From Candidatus Planktophila sp. (lineage in GTDB: Bacteria; Actinomycetota; Actinomycetes; Nanopelagicales; Nanopelagicaceae): a stretch of DNA of 64,000 nt. The position numbers and the translations under genes were made by a program. Every line of letters begins with the position of its first letter. Within the stretch, counting starts at the first letter, position 1. Below the pieces are notes generated by a model that had not been told where the DNA came from, did not search any database, and saw only the letters and a program-made list of their open reading frames with translations. Below are positions 47,886 to 57,012 of the stretch, piece after piece. The stretch is from contig BGOJ01000001.1 in the NCBI GenBank assembly GCA_003569185.1, positions 1 to 64,000 on the forward strand, read 5' to 3'.

Positions 47886-49133
47886 TTAAATCCAGCTAGG
47901 TAGCCACATTCTGGCTAGCCAATCTACATATGGGATATCAATTCCTATAAAAATTGGCATAAAGTAAATGAAATTAATACCCACAGTTATTACAAATCCA
48001 TATATCAATTTGCGATTTATCTGATTATTTAGTGCCCAGTTAAATACATTAATAAGAGATAGAACAATAAATGGAAAGATTGCTATTGCATAAAAATAGA
48101 AAGTAGTTCTATTTTGAATGAAAAACCAAGGTAAATAGGTGCCGGCAATGCCAGCAAGAATAAAGGCTGAAACTCGATCTCTATTGATGATGAATAATCC
48201 AACTGTGATTGCAATTGCGAAGATTCCAGCCCACCACAAAATTGGGGTGCCAATTGCCAAGATCTCTTGGGAACAGGATTGCGCTCCACAGTTTTTAGTC
48301 GATTCATAATAGAAAGATGTTGGTCTACCCAGCACCAACCAGCTCCAAGGATTTGCCGCGTAGGTATGTTGCTCGGTTAAACCCCGGTGAAAATTCATGA
48401 TCTCAACATGGTAATTCCAGAGCGAGGAAAAAAGGTTTGACCCAGAATCTCTTGCCCAACCCTTTGCGCTTATGAACCAGCCGCTCCAAGACAGTAAGTA
48501 GATGCCGATAGGGGTTAATACAAATTGGCTAAACCTCTTGCCCCAGGTAGCAAAGTTAGCCCTACCAATATTTACAGTTAGTAAGATTAAAAAAGGAATT
48601 ACAAATACTGCGCTCCACTTGGTGGCAGCTGCAAGACCAATTACCACTCCACTTAACCAAAGATTGTCTCTGAGAATTAGGTAGAAGGCGAGCAGTATGA
48701 AAAACATTAAGAAAATATCAAGGAGGGCAACTCTAGACATCACAAGATGGAGTCCATCAAGTGCAAACAAGGCTGCTGCTATGTTACTCAAAAATAAGGA
48801 GCCAAAAAGTCGCTGCACAATTAAATAAATTAACAAGACAGAAGCGCTACCAACTATTGCTGCGATTACTCGCCATCCAAATTCATTATTTCCAAAAAGC
48901 TTAATTCCAATACCAATTAACCATTTTCCTAATGGCGGATGAACAACGAACTCAGCTGCTCCCTGATCATTTAATTCAACCCCATCGGTTATGAGAGAGG
49001 CTGCATTTTTTGCGTAGTAAACCTCATCGAAAATATATCCTTTTGGAAGATTCAGCCGCCAAAGTCGAAGTGTTAGCGCAAAGCCAATAATTATTGAGAT
49101 CGGGGCTAAATGGCGAAAACGAGTAATACTCAC
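47886..49133 (-). CDS. pmt: dolichyl-phosphate-mannose-protein mannosyltransferase (GT39)
   Basis: A 415-aa polytopic membrane enzyme that transfers mannose from polyprenyl-phosphate-mannose to Ser/Thr of exported proteins. The catalytic acidic pair is in the first outer loop (YIFDEVYYAKNAAS), followed by VHPPLGKWLIG. About ten helices follow, with SFYYESTKNCG in a large loop. At 415 aa it is shorter than mycobacterial Pmt because the loop is reduced. It is divergent from rsmI as in mycobacteria. GTG at 49133 is the start: TAGGCT sits exactly six bases upstream. Confidence 0.93.
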   Translation of the reverse strand: MSITRFRHLAPISIIIGFALTLRLWRLNLPKGYIFDEVYYAKNAASLITDGVELNDQGAAEFVVHPPLGKWLIGIGIKLFGNNEFGWRVIAAIVGSASVLLIYLIVQRLFGSLFLSNIAAALFALDGLHLVMSRVALLDIFLMFFILLAFYLILRDNLWLSGVVIGLAAATKWSAVFVIPFLILLTVNIGRANFATWGKRFSQFVLTPIGIYLLSWSGWFISAKGWARDSGSNLFSSLWNYHVEIMNFHRGLTEQHTYAANPWSWLVLGRPTSFYYESTKNCGAQSCSQEILAIGTPILWWAGIFAIAITVGLFIINRDRVSAFILAGIAGTYLPWFFIQNRTTFYFYAIAIFPFIVLSLINVFNWALNNQINRKLIYGFVITVGINFIYFMPIFIGIDIPYVDWLARMWLPSWI

Positions 49134-49139
49134 AGGGTC

Positions 49140-49145
49140 AGCCTA
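49140..49145 (-). promoter_or_regulatory. -10 element of pmt, leaderless GTG start
   Basis: TAGGCT on the minus strand, six bases before the GTG at 49133. It supports this start in the absence of a Shine-Dalgarno sequence and shows the pattern also at a GTG-initiated gene. Confidence 0.5.
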
Positions 49146-49192
49146 AGACCTGCGCGAACATCAGCAATGAAATAACCTGAGAGAATTAGCAG

Positions 49193-50035
49193 ATGTTAAT
49201 CCTGGCCTGCTTACCAATCGGTGATGCCCGTGATGCCTCTGCGCATTTAATCGAGGCAATTGGGCAAGTGCAGTATGTGGCTGCTGAGGATTCACGAAAA
49301 TTTGCCAGACTTTGCCAAGAGTTAAATATTAAGCACCATGCAAAGGTGATTTCATTTTTTGAAGGAAATGAAAGTGAAAAAATTGATGAGTTAACTAATC
49401 TTCTAAAGTCGCAAAAAGATATCTTGGTTGCCACTGATGCTGGCGCGCCTGGTATTTCAGATCCAGGTTACCGATTAATCAGAGCAGCTCTTCAAGCTGA
49501 TGTGAAAATTAAAGTATTGCCTGGACCAAGTGCGGTTACAACTGCTTTATTACTATCTGGCTTACCAACTGATCGATTTTGCTTTGAGGGCTTTCCACCC
49601 CGAACCCAAGGTGCCAGAGAAAAATGGTTTAAGGATTTAGCACAAGAAGAGCGCACCATTATTTTCTTTGAAGCTCCGCATCGAATTGTTGAATCACTAA
49701 CTGATGCCGCTGGTGGATTTGGATTAGATCGAAATGGTGCTATTTGTCGAGAGATGAGTAAGCATTATGAAGAGGTAGTGCGAGGAAATCTGGGTGAACT
49801 TATTGAGTGGGCAAAATCAAAAGATATTTTAGGTGAAATAACAATTGTGATCGAAGGCTTTGATCCTGGAAGTAGAGAGTATGACCAAGCAGATTTAATT
49901 CAAATGGTGCTAAATCTGGAGGCAAATGGTGAAGGTCGCAAAGAGGCAATAGCACTAATTGCAAAAGAAACCGGAGTTTCTAAGCGGGTTGTATTTGATG
50001 CCATGGTTGCCCATAAGAGTGGCGATAAGATCTGA
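49193..50035 (+). CDS. rsmI: 16S rRNA 2'-O-methyltransferase RsmI
   Basis: A 280-aa tetrapyrrole-methylase-fold enzyme that methylates the ribose of a cytidine (C1402 in E. coli) in the decoding centre. ACLPIGDARDASAH is the N-terminal block, VAAEDSRKFARL and LVATDAGAPGISDPGYRL follow, then VLPGPSAVTTALLLSGLP and IIFFEAPHRIVESL. The length is normal. It is divergent from pmt and followed by metG after 2 bases. Confidence 0.95.
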   Translation: MLILACLPIGDARDASAHLIEAIGQVQYVAAEDSRKFARLCQELNIKHHAKVISFFEGNESEKIDELTNLLKSQKDILVATDAGAPGISDPGYRLIRAALQADVKIKVLPGPSAVTTALLLSGLPTDRFCFEGFPPRTQGAREKWFKDLAQEERTIIFFEAPHRIVESLTDAAGGFGLDRNGAICREMSKHYEEVVRGNLGELIEWAKSKDILGEITIVIEGFDPGSREYDQADLIQMVLNLEANGEGRKEAIALIAKETGVSKRVVFDAMVAHKSGDKI

Positions 50036-50037
50036 TC

Positions 50038-51594
50038 ATGGCTGAAAAATCTTTTTATTTAACTACGCCCATTTACTATGTTAATGACGCACCACATATT
50101 GGCCATGCCTATACAACTGTTGCTGGTGATGTTTTAACCCGTTGGCATCGCCAACGTGGTGAGTCAGTTTGGTTTCTTACCGGTACTGATGAACATGGCC
50201 AAAAAGTATTAAATACTGCGCAAGCAAATAACACCTCTCCTCAGGATTGGTGTGACAAATTAGTTGATTCTGCTTGGAAGCCAGTTTGGAAAGATTTAAA
50301 TATTGCCAATGATGATTTCATAAGAACTACCGAGGATCGACACAGCATTCGAGTCCAAAAATTCCTCCAAGGCTTAAAGGATTCAGGCCACATTTATGCT
50401 GGAAAGTTTGAAGGCCCATACTGCATAGGTTGTGAAGAGTTTAAATTGCCTGGTGATTTAGATGAAGGTAAGTGCAAGATCCACTCCAAGCCAGTTGAAA
50501 TGTTAAGTGAAGATAATTGGTTCTTTAAGTTATCAGCCTTCAAACAACCATTACTTGATTATTACAAAGCAAATCCAGATGCGTGTCAGCCAGAGAGTGC
50601 TCGTAATGAGGTTATTTCATTTTTAGAGGGTGAAGTTAGGGATCTTTCCATCTCAAGATCCACCTTTGATTGGGGAATACCAGTTCCTTGGGATACCAAG
50701 CAGGTTATCTATGTTTGGTTTGATGCGTTATTAAATTATGCAACCGCTGTTGGATTAGGTGATGATCCATCTACTGATGGTGGAAAAAAGTTTGCCAGTA
50801 CTTGGCCAGCTGATGTGCACCTGGTTGGTAAAGATATTTTGCGCTTTCATGCAATTATCTGGCCAGCAATGTTGATGGCAGCAGGGGTAGCAGTTCCTAA
50901 GAAAATATTTGCTCACGGCTGGTTGTTAGTTGGTGGCGAGAAAATGTCTAAGAGTAAGTTAACTGGTATTGCCCCATCTGATATTACAAAAGATTTTGGA
51001 GTAGATGCTTTTAGATACTACTTCTTAAAAGCTATTCCATTTGGCAGTGATGGCTCATTTTCTTGGGAAGACATGGCAGCTAGATATACCAGCGAATTAG
51101 CTAATGATTTTGGCAACCTAGCTTCTAGATTAATAGCCATGATTGAAAAGTATTGCGAAGGAAAAATTCCAAGTATTACTAAAGATGAATCACTCGCTGC
51201 TTTGCTAGATCAAAGCGTGAAGAGTGCTGATGCAGCAATTTGCGCACTTGATTTTCAAGGTGGCATAAACACAATCATGGATTTTTGTAAGAGAGTAAAT
51301 GGTTATGTAACAGAGAAAGAGCCATGGGTTGTGGCAAAGGATTCATCTAGAAAGTCCGAGCTTGATGGGATTTTATATAACACAGCGGAATCACTTCGCG
51401 CATTAGCTGTATTACTTCATCCAGTAATGCCTGAGGTAACTGAAAAACTCTGGCAATCACTTGGTGCGCAATCTTCACTTGGCGAGATTGGTAAGCAGCA
51501 AATAAGTAAGGTAGCAAACTGGGGACAATTACCAGCCGGAAGTGTTGTAACAAAAACTGATGTGCTGTTTCCAAGATTAGAAGAGGTTAAGTAA
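50038..51594 (+). CDS. metG: methionyl-tRNA synthetase
   Basis: A 518-aa class I synthetase: TTPIYYVNDAPHIGHAYTT (HIGH-type), FLTGTDEHGQKV, a zinc knuckle (YCIGCEEF with later KCKIH), VWFDALLNY and GGEKMSKSKLTG (KMSKS, about 299-306). No C-terminal tRNA-binding domain is fused, so it is the short form. It starts 2 bases after rsmI; TAAGAT at 50026-50031 lies six bases before its ATG and could give a separate leaderless transcript from inside the rsmI stop region. Confidence 0.97.
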   Translation: MAEKSFYLTTPIYYVNDAPHIGHAYTTVAGDVLTRWHRQRGESVWFLTGTDEHGQKVLNTAQANNTSPQDWCDKLVDSAWKPVWKDLNIANDDFIRTTEDRHSIRVQKFLQGLKDSGHIYAGKFEGPYCIGCEEFKLPGDLDEGKCKIHSKPVEMLSEDNWFFKLSAFKQPLLDYYKANPDACQPESARNEVISFLEGEVRDLSISRSTFDWGIPVPWDTKQVIYVWFDALLNYATAVGLGDDPSTDGGKKFASTWPADVHLVGKDILRFHAIIWPAMLMAAGVAVPKKIFAHGWLLVGGEKMSKSKLTGIAPSDITKDFGVDAFRYYFLKAIPFGSDGSFSWEDMAARYTSELANDFGNLASRLIAMIEKYCEGKIPSITKDESLAALLDQSVKSADAAICALDFQGGINTIMDFCKRVNGYVTEKEPWVVAKDSSRKSELDGILYNTAESLRALAVLLHPVMPEVTEKLWQSLGAQSSLGEIGKQQISKVANWGQLPAGSVVTKTDVLFPRLEEVK

Positions 51595-51597
51595 TTT

Positions 51598-52452
51598 ATG
51601 GCAGATCGTCATAACCGCGATCTTGATCGAAAGCCTGGACCACTTCCAGAACCAATCAAAACCAAGACAGTTGATTCACATGCTCACCTGGAGTTAATCC
51701 ACAACAGTGAGCCAGATTCACCTTTAATTAAACAACTTTAGATCAAGCCGCATCCGTTGGAATCGATCGAGTAGTTCAAGTTGGCTACTCCGCCGAGCAA
51801 TCAATTTGGTCAGTCAAATGTGCTGAAAGCTTTCTTGGCCAAGTATTAGCCGCCGTTGCACTGCACCCAAATGAAGCACCAGTTGTTGATGACTTAGAAA
51901 AAGATTTAAAAATTATTGAAGAGTTAGCATCAAACCCAAGAGTAAGAGCAATTGGAGAGACTGGCCTAGATTTCTTTAGAACACCGGAGGAGTTAAGAGA
52001 TAAACAAAAGTACTCATTCGCCCGCCATATAAAGATGGCTAAGGATCACAATAAAGCTTTAGTTATTCATGATCGTGATTCACATCGTGCGGTATTAGAT
52101 TTGTTAATCCAAGAAGGTGCACCTGATAAGACTATTTTTCACTGCTTCTCAGGTGATGCCGAAATGGCAAAGGAGTGCATCGCTAATAATTACATTCTCT
52201 CCTTCGCTGGCACATTAACCTTTAAGAACGCACCAGAGTTGCGTGAGGCGGTGGTGCTCGTTCCAGTTGAGCAGTTACTAGTTGAGACCGATTCACCCTT
52301 TCTTAGCACCGATGCCAAATCGAGGTTCATTAAATACACCTGCCCAGATTCCAAATACTTTGCGAGTGATGGCAGATCTAAGAGGTGAATCCGTGGATTA
52401 CTTAGCTGGTGCGATCTCAGAAAATGCTGAACGTATTTTTGGAAAGTTTTAA
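51598..52452 (+). CDS. tatD: TatD-family metal-dependent DNase, frameshifted
   Basis: A TIM-barrel metallohydrolase of about 284 aa after repair. Metal ligands are in VDSHAHLEL (HxH), AIGETGLDFFR (Glu), LVIHDRDSH, TIFHCFSGDAEM and VETDSPFL (Asp). Two breaks are seen: a missing base at the A-run 51730-51732, and an extra base near 52313, after which PNRGSLNTPAQIPNTLRVMA continues to the stop at 52450-52452. The two shifts cancel in net length. ksgA starts at the next base. In mycobacteria rpfB lies between tatD and ksgA; it is absent here. Confidence 0.92.
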
Positions 52453-53301
52453 ATGAAAACCCTGCTGGGCGCAGCTGAGATTAGAGAGTTAGCTAAAGAG
52501 CTAGATTTAAAGCCAACTAAAAAATTAGGTCAAAACTTTGTAGTTGATGCAAATACCTGTCGAAAGATTGTAAAGCTAGCCGAAGTTAGTGAAGGCGATA
52601 TTGCATTAGAAATTGGTCCAGGACTTGGCTCACTGACCTTAGCTTTACTTGAAAATGCTCACCAAGTACTAGCAGTTGAAATTGATGATCGCCTCGCTAA
52701 TCAACTTCCAATTACAGTTGAAAAACATGGCTTTGATTCCAAAAAACTAATTGTTTTGAATCAAGATGCGATGGCGCTTATGCAATTGCCAACTAAACCA
52801 ACCGTGTTAGTTGCTAATTTGCCTTACAACATCTCAGTTCCAGTACTTCTTAATCTCTTAGAGAGATTTCCATCTATTAATCGAGGCGTGGTGATGGTGC
52901 AAAGTGAGGTGGCTTATCGATTAGCTGCAAAGCCTGGTAACAAGCAGTATGGATCTCCAACCGCAAAAGCTAATTGGTGGGTTGATTTAGAGATGGCAGG
53001 TTCAGTAGGTCGCTCAGTTTTTTGGCCAGTGCCAAATGTTGATTCATCTTTAGTTAGCTTTGTGCGCCATGCGCCATTAGGTGATGAACGCCAACGAAGT
53101 GCCACCTTTTCAATTATTGATCAGGCATTTGCTAAGAGACGAAAAATGATGCGATCTGCAATCGCAGATTTATTTGCAGGTGAGGCTGAAAACAATCTAA
53201 TTGCTGCTGGGATTGATCCAACTATTCGTGGTGAGGCGTTGGCGGTTGAGCAATTTTTTCAAATAGGTGAGCAATTACTTGCGCAAAATTCACGCAAGTA
53301 A
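52453..53301 (+). CDS. rsmA: 16S rRNA dimethyladenosine transferase (RsmA/KsgA)
   Basis: A 282-aa SAM-dependent enzyme that dimethylates two adjacent adenosines at the 3' end of 16S rRNA. LGQNFVVDANTCRKIV is the N-terminal block, ALEIGPGLGSLTLALL binds SAM, and LVANLPYNISVPVLLNLLE holds the catalytic NLPY. FWPVPNVDSSLVSF and FAKRRKMMRSA lie in the C-terminal half. It is tightly coupled to tatD with no gap. A late assembly factor for the small subunit. Confidence 0.96.
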   Translation: MKTLLGAAEIRELAKELDLKPTKKLGQNFVVDANTCRKIVKLAEVSEGDIALEIGPGLGSLTLALLENAHQVLAVEIDDRLANQLPITVEKHGFDSKKLIVLNQDAMALMQLPTKPTVLVANLPYNISVPVLLNLLERFPSINRGVVMVQSEVAYRLAAKPGNKQYGSPTAKANWWVDLEMAGSVGRSVFWPVPNVDSSLVSFVRHAPLGDERQRSATFSIIDQAFAKRRKMMRSAIADLFAGEAENNLIAAGIDPTIRGEALAVEQFFQIGEQLLAQNSRK

Positions 53302-53314
53302 GTTATAAAACCAA

Positions 53315-53320
53315 TACGCT
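53315..53320 (+). promoter_or_regulatory. -10 element of ispE, leaderless type
   Basis: TACGCT followed by seven bases and the ispE ATG at 53328; no Shine-Dalgarno sequence in the 26-base gap after rsmA. Confidence 0.45.
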
Positions 53321-53327
53321 CTAGACC

Positions 53328-54248
53328 ATGAGATCACGAGGAGTTACCGCCAGAGTTCCGGCTAAGGTAAATCTGCAACTCTCTGTTGGACCACTTGGTG
53401 CTGATGGTTTTCATGAAGTAACAACAGTTTTTCAAGCAATCTCACTCTTTGATGATGTCACTGTGGCAACAGCGCAAAAGGGAGAGGGAATAAGGATAAG
53501 TATCACTGGGCAAACCTCAGGTGGTGTGCCAGCAGATAACTCTAATTTGGCGGTTAAAGCGGCGCAGTTAATGATCAAAAATTATGATCTGCCAGAGGAT
53601 TTAGTAATTAAATTAAAAAAAGAGATTCCAGTTGCAGGTGGCATGGCAGGTGGCAGTGCTGATGCTGCCGGTGTAATCGTTGGTCTAGATTCTTTATTTG
53701 AACTCGGGCTTTCCCGAGATGTAATGGAATCAGTGGGCAGCAAAATTGGCTCTGATGTGCCATTTTCAATTTGTGGCGGTGTTGCAATCGGCACTGGCAG
53801 AGGCGATCAAATAACACCAGCTCTTGCCAAGGGAAGTTATAACTGGGTACTTGCTCTTTCTGGTCAAGGATTAGCAACACCATCTGTTTATCAAGAGTGT
53901 GATCGCCTGCGCGAAGGTTTATCAATCGCACCACCAGTTGTTAGTGAGCCATTAATGCAAGCATTACGGGCAGGGGATGCAAAAGCATTAGGTAAGGCGC
54001 TAACAAATGAGTTACAACCTGCAGCTTGTTCATTACGTCCAGCACTTAGATTGGTTTTAGATGTTGGAGTTGATTACGGCGCACTTGGTGGCATTGTCTC
54101 TGGCTCAGGTCCAACAGTTGCATTTTTAGTATCAGATGATGAGCATGCAATGGATTTAACCGTTGCATTAAGCAGTAGCGGGGTTGTTTCCTCTGTTGTT
54201 AGAGCAAGTGGGCCCACTAATGGCGCACGAATAATTGAAAGTTTTTAA
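53328..54248 (+). CDS. ispE: 4-diphosphocytidyl-2-C-methyl-D-erythritol kinase
   Basis: A 306-aa GHMP kinase that phosphorylates CDP-ME with ATP, the step between the two activities of the IspDF fusion. VPAKVNLQLSVGPLGADGFH is the N-terminal substrate block, PVAGGMAGGSADAAG is the ATP-binding GHMP motif, SDVPFSICGGVAIGTGRG the middle block and VSGSGPTVAFLVSD the C-terminal motif. The rsmA-ispE order is conserved with mycobacteria. Confidence 0.96.
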   Translation: MRSRGVTARVPAKVNLQLSVGPLGADGFHEVTTVFQAISLFDDVTVATAQKGEGIRISITGQTSGGVPADNSNLAVKAAQLMIKNYDLPEDLVIKLKKEIPVAGGMAGGSADAAGVIVGLDSLFELGLSRDVMESVGSKIGSDVPFSICGGVAIGTGRGDQITPALAKGSYNWVLALSGQGLATPSVYQECDRLREGLSIAPPVVSEPLMQALRAGDAKALGKALTNELQPAACSLRPALRLVLDVGVDYGALGGIVSGSGPTVAFLVSDDEHAMDLTVALSSSGVVSSVVRASGPTNGARIIESF

Positions 54249-54277
54249 TTTAACCCGTTATAAGGGATAATTCAGGT

Positions 54278-54352
54278 TCCGCCATTGTGTAGTGGCTAGC
54301 ACATGAGCCTTTGAAGCTCAGGGTCCAGGATCGATACCTGGTGGCGGAGCCA
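54278..54352 (+). tRNA. tRNA-Gln (anticodon TTG)
   Basis: A 75-nt cloverleaf with encoded CCA. Acceptor arms TCCGCCA/TGGCGGA are perfect; anticodon arm TGAGC CTTTGAA GCTCA has anticodon TTG; T stem CCAGG/CCTGG is perfect, but the T loop reads ATCGATA, so position 54 is A where T is nearly universal. It lies between ispE and glmU, as in mycobacteria. Confidence 0.94.
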
Positions 54353-54372
54353 CCAAGTAAAGGGGGTAATTG

Positions 54373-55794
54373 ATGAGCAAGTTATCACTTGTCATTGTCC
54401 TCGCGGCCGGCGATAGCAAACGGATGAAATCAAAACAATCCAAGGTGCTACACAAGATTGCTGGACGATCTGTAATTGAAAATTTACTCGCGTCAGTTAA
54501 GCCATTATCACCTAGTAATTTATCGGTAGTAGTCGGTGCTAATAAGGATGAGGTAATTGAGCATCTAACAAAGATCGCGCCAGAGGCAAAAACTGTATTT
54601 CAGGAAAAAAGAGATGGCACCGGCGGTGCTACTCAGTTAGCACTGGCTGAACATAAAGGTGATGGCACTGTTTTAATTTTGGCAGGTGATACCCCACTAC
54701 TAACCAATCAAACTCTTAGTGAATTTATCCAGGTTCATAATGATGGAAAAAACATCGCTTCAGTATTAACCGCTTTGCAGCCAGATCCCACCGGGTATGG
54801 CCGGGTAATCAGATCCAGTGATGGTCAGATTGTAAAGATTGTTGAAGAAAAAGATGCAACCGAGGAAGAGAAAGAGATTGATGAGATTAATACCGGGGTT
54901 TACCTATTTGATTTAGCGATATTACGTGGTGAAATAAAAAATCTTAAAAATGATAACGCTCAAAAGGAGCTATACCTAACTGATGTTATTAGCTTGATTA
55001 ATTCAAGTGGCAAGAAATCCCATGCAATATTGTCCAATGACTACAGTGAAACTTTAGGAATTAATGATCGCACTCAATTAGCTGAATGCGCAGCGATTAT
55101 GCGAGATCGTATTAATTCTCTTCATATGTTAAATGGTGTAACGATTTTGGATCCAACCACAACCTGGATTGATCATGATGTGAAGATTGAGGCAGATGTT
55201 GTAATTTACCCAGGGTCATCAATTTCTGGAAAGAGCCACATAAAATCAGATGCGGTTATTGGACCACGAACCACACTTGATTCTTGTGTAGTGGAGGAGG
55301 GTGCGAAGGTTGTTGAATCTAATTGCACTGAATCTGTTATTGGAAAAGATGCCAAGGTTGGCCCCTTCACATATTTGCGTAAGGGCAGCGTATTAAAGGA
55401 TGAGAGTAAGGCAGGCTCATTTGTTGAGATAAAAAATTCAACTATTGGAGCTAAATCAAAGGTTGCCCATCTTTCATATGTTGGTGATGCTGAAATCGGA
55501 GTTGAGAGCAATATTGGTGCAGCTACCATTTTTGTTAATTATGACGGCGAGAATAAACATAAAACTAAGGTTGGCGATCATGTGAGAATTGGTAGCGACA
55601 CCATGTTAGTCGCACCAGTAAGTGTGGGCGATGGTGCCTACACGGCTGCTGGATCGGTGATAAATGAGGATGTGCCAGCAGGTGCGATTGGAATTGGTCG
55701 CGCTCGCCAGGTGAATATCTTGGGCTGGGTACTTAAAAAACGAAAAGATAGTAAATCAGCAGCAGCGGCAAAAAAGGCTGGGGCAAAAGAGTAA
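54373..55794 (+). CDS. glmU: bifunctional GlmU (N-acetylglucosamine-1-phosphate uridyltransferase / glucosamine-1-phosphate acetyltransferase)
   Basis: A 473-aa enzyme making UDP-GlcNAc for the cell wall. The N-terminal uridyltransferase domain (about 1-230) has VLAAGDSKRMKSKQSKVLH, RDGTGGATQLAL and ILAGDTPLL. The C-terminal left-handed beta-helix of hexapeptide repeats (about 250-455) carries the acetyltransferase site around NYDGENKHKTKVG. A short Lys/Ala-rich tail ends the protein. AGGGGG precedes the ATG at 54373. Confidence 0.97.
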   Translation: MSKLSLVIVLAAGDSKRMKSKQSKVLHKIAGRSVIENLLASVKPLSPSNLSVVVGANKDEVIEHLTKIAPEAKTVFQEKRDGTGGATQLALAEHKGDGTVLILAGDTPLLTNQTLSEFIQVHNDGKNIASVLTALQPDPTGYGRVIRSSDGQIVKIVEEKDATEEEKEIDEINTGVYLFDLAILRGEIKNLKNDNAQKELYLTDVISLINSSGKKSHAILSNDYSETLGINDRTQLAECAAIMRDRINSLHMLNGVTILDPTTTWIDHDVKIEADVVIYPGSSISGKSHIKSDAVIGPRTTLDSCVVEEGAKVVESNCTESVIGKDAKVGPFTYLRKGSVLKDESKAGSFVEIKNSTIGAKSKVAHLSYVGDAEIGVESNIGAATIFVNYDGENKHKTKVGDHVRIGSDTMLVAPVSVGDGAYTAAGSVINEDVPAGAIGIGRARQVNILGWVLKKRKDSKSAAAAKKAGAKE

Positions 55795-55846
55795 GTAGTT
55801 TCTAGTAGAGTTAACCTAGATTCACCACAGTGAGGGGGAAGCTAAA

Positions 55847-56827
55847 CTGAACGAGATTCGCTTATCCTCCGAGAAAAGTTTGCGCCTATTTTCAGGACGG
55901 GCATATCCAGAGTTAGCAGATGAGGTCGCCGCCGAACTTGGCATCCCAATCACACCAACATCAGCATATGACTTTGCCAATGGTGAAATATTTATCAGAT
56001 TTGAAGAGAGTGTGCGCGGCAGTGATGCCTTCGTATTACAAAGCCACAGTGCACCAGTAAATAAACAAATTATGGAGCAGTTAATTATGGTTGATGCGTT
56101 AAAGAGAGCATCGGCAAAGCGAATTACCGTAGTTCTACCATTTTATGGTTACGCCCGACAGGATAAAAAACATCGTGGACGTGAACCAATCTCTGCCAGA
56201 TTAATGGCAGATTTGTTTAAGACTGCGGGAGCTGATCGTTTAATGTGCGTAGATCTTCACACATCTCAAATCCAAGGATTCTTCGATGGTCCAGTTGATC
56301 ACCTATTCGCTCTTCCATTGTTAACAAATTATGTTGGTAGCAAGGTTGATCGCAAGAACTTAGTAATTGTCTCCCCAGACTCAGGTCGAGTAAGAGTGGC
56401 TGAAAGATGGAGTGAGTTACTAGGTGGCTGCAGTATTGCCTTTATTCATAAAACTCGTGATCCAAGAATTCCAAATGAGGCAACTGTCGGAAAAGTTGTT
56501 GGTGATGTTAAAGGTATGACTTGCGTGGTTATTGATGACATGATCGATACCGCCGGCACTGTTACAAAAGCGGTGGATGCATTAATTGATGCAGGGGCTA
56601 AAGATGTAATTATTGCCGCTACCCATGCAGTTCTCTCCGGTCCTGCGATTGATCGATTGAAGAAATCAAGAGTTTCTGAGGTTGTTGTGACCAATACTCT
56701 GCCAATTGCTGAAGAGAATAGATTTGATAATTTAACGGTGCTCTCTATCGCCCCACTTCTTGGACGTGCGATCAAAGAGGTGTTTGAGGATGGCTCAGTT
56801 ACAAGTCTTTTTGATGGGCATAGTTAA
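55847..56827 (+). CDS. prs: ribose-phosphate pyrophosphokinase (PRPP synthetase), apparent CTG start
   Basis: Makes PRPP from ribose 5-phosphate and ATP. FSGRAYPELADEV, YGYARQDKKHRGREPISARL, VDLHTSQIQGFF and the PRPP loop VVIDDMIDTAGTVTKAV are intact. The family's N-terminal segment (xNEIRLSSEKSLRLFSG) is encoded in frame upstream of the first standard start (TTG at 55880) and begins at CTG 55847, nine bases after a GGGGG Shine-Dalgarno sequence. So the start is a rare CTG, or an ATG misread by substitution. Total length about 326 aa, normal. Confidence 0.9.
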   Translation: MNEIRLSSEKSLRLFSGRAYPELADEVAAELGIPITPTSAYDFANGEIFIRFEESVRGSDAFVLQSHSAPVNKQIMEQLIMVDALKRASAKRITVVLPFYGYARQDKKHRGREPISARLMADLFKTAGADRLMCVDLHTSQIQGFFDGPVDHLFALPLLTNYVGSKVDRKNLVIVSPDSGRVRVAERWSELLGGCSIAFIHKTRDPRIPNEATVGKVVGDVKGMTCVVIDDMIDTAGTVTKAVDALIDAGAKDVIIAATHAVLSGPAIDRLKKSRVSEVVVTNTLPIAEENRFDNLTVLSIAPLLGRAIKEVFEDGSVTSLFDGHS

Positions 56828-56852
56828 GAATAGATTACCGAAAATATAAATT

Positions 56853-56929
56853 GCGCCCGTAGCTCAACTGGATAGAGCATCTGACTTCGGATCAGAAGGT
56901 TCGGGGTTCGAATCCCTGCGGGCGCACCA
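56853..56929 (+). tRNA. tRNA-Arg (anticodon TCG)
   Basis: A 77-nt cloverleaf with encoded CCA. Acceptor arms GCGCCCG/CGGGCGC, anticodon arm TCTGA CTTCGGA TCAGA (TCG, reading CGA) and a standard T arm with loop TTCGAAT. It lies between prs and rplY. Confidence 0.96.
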
Positions 56930-57012
56930 TCGATTTGTCCTTTTACCCACCCATTAGATAACCTTGCGCTTCATTCCGCGAGGGATCAAACCGTTATCGA
57001 GGGAGAAGTAAA

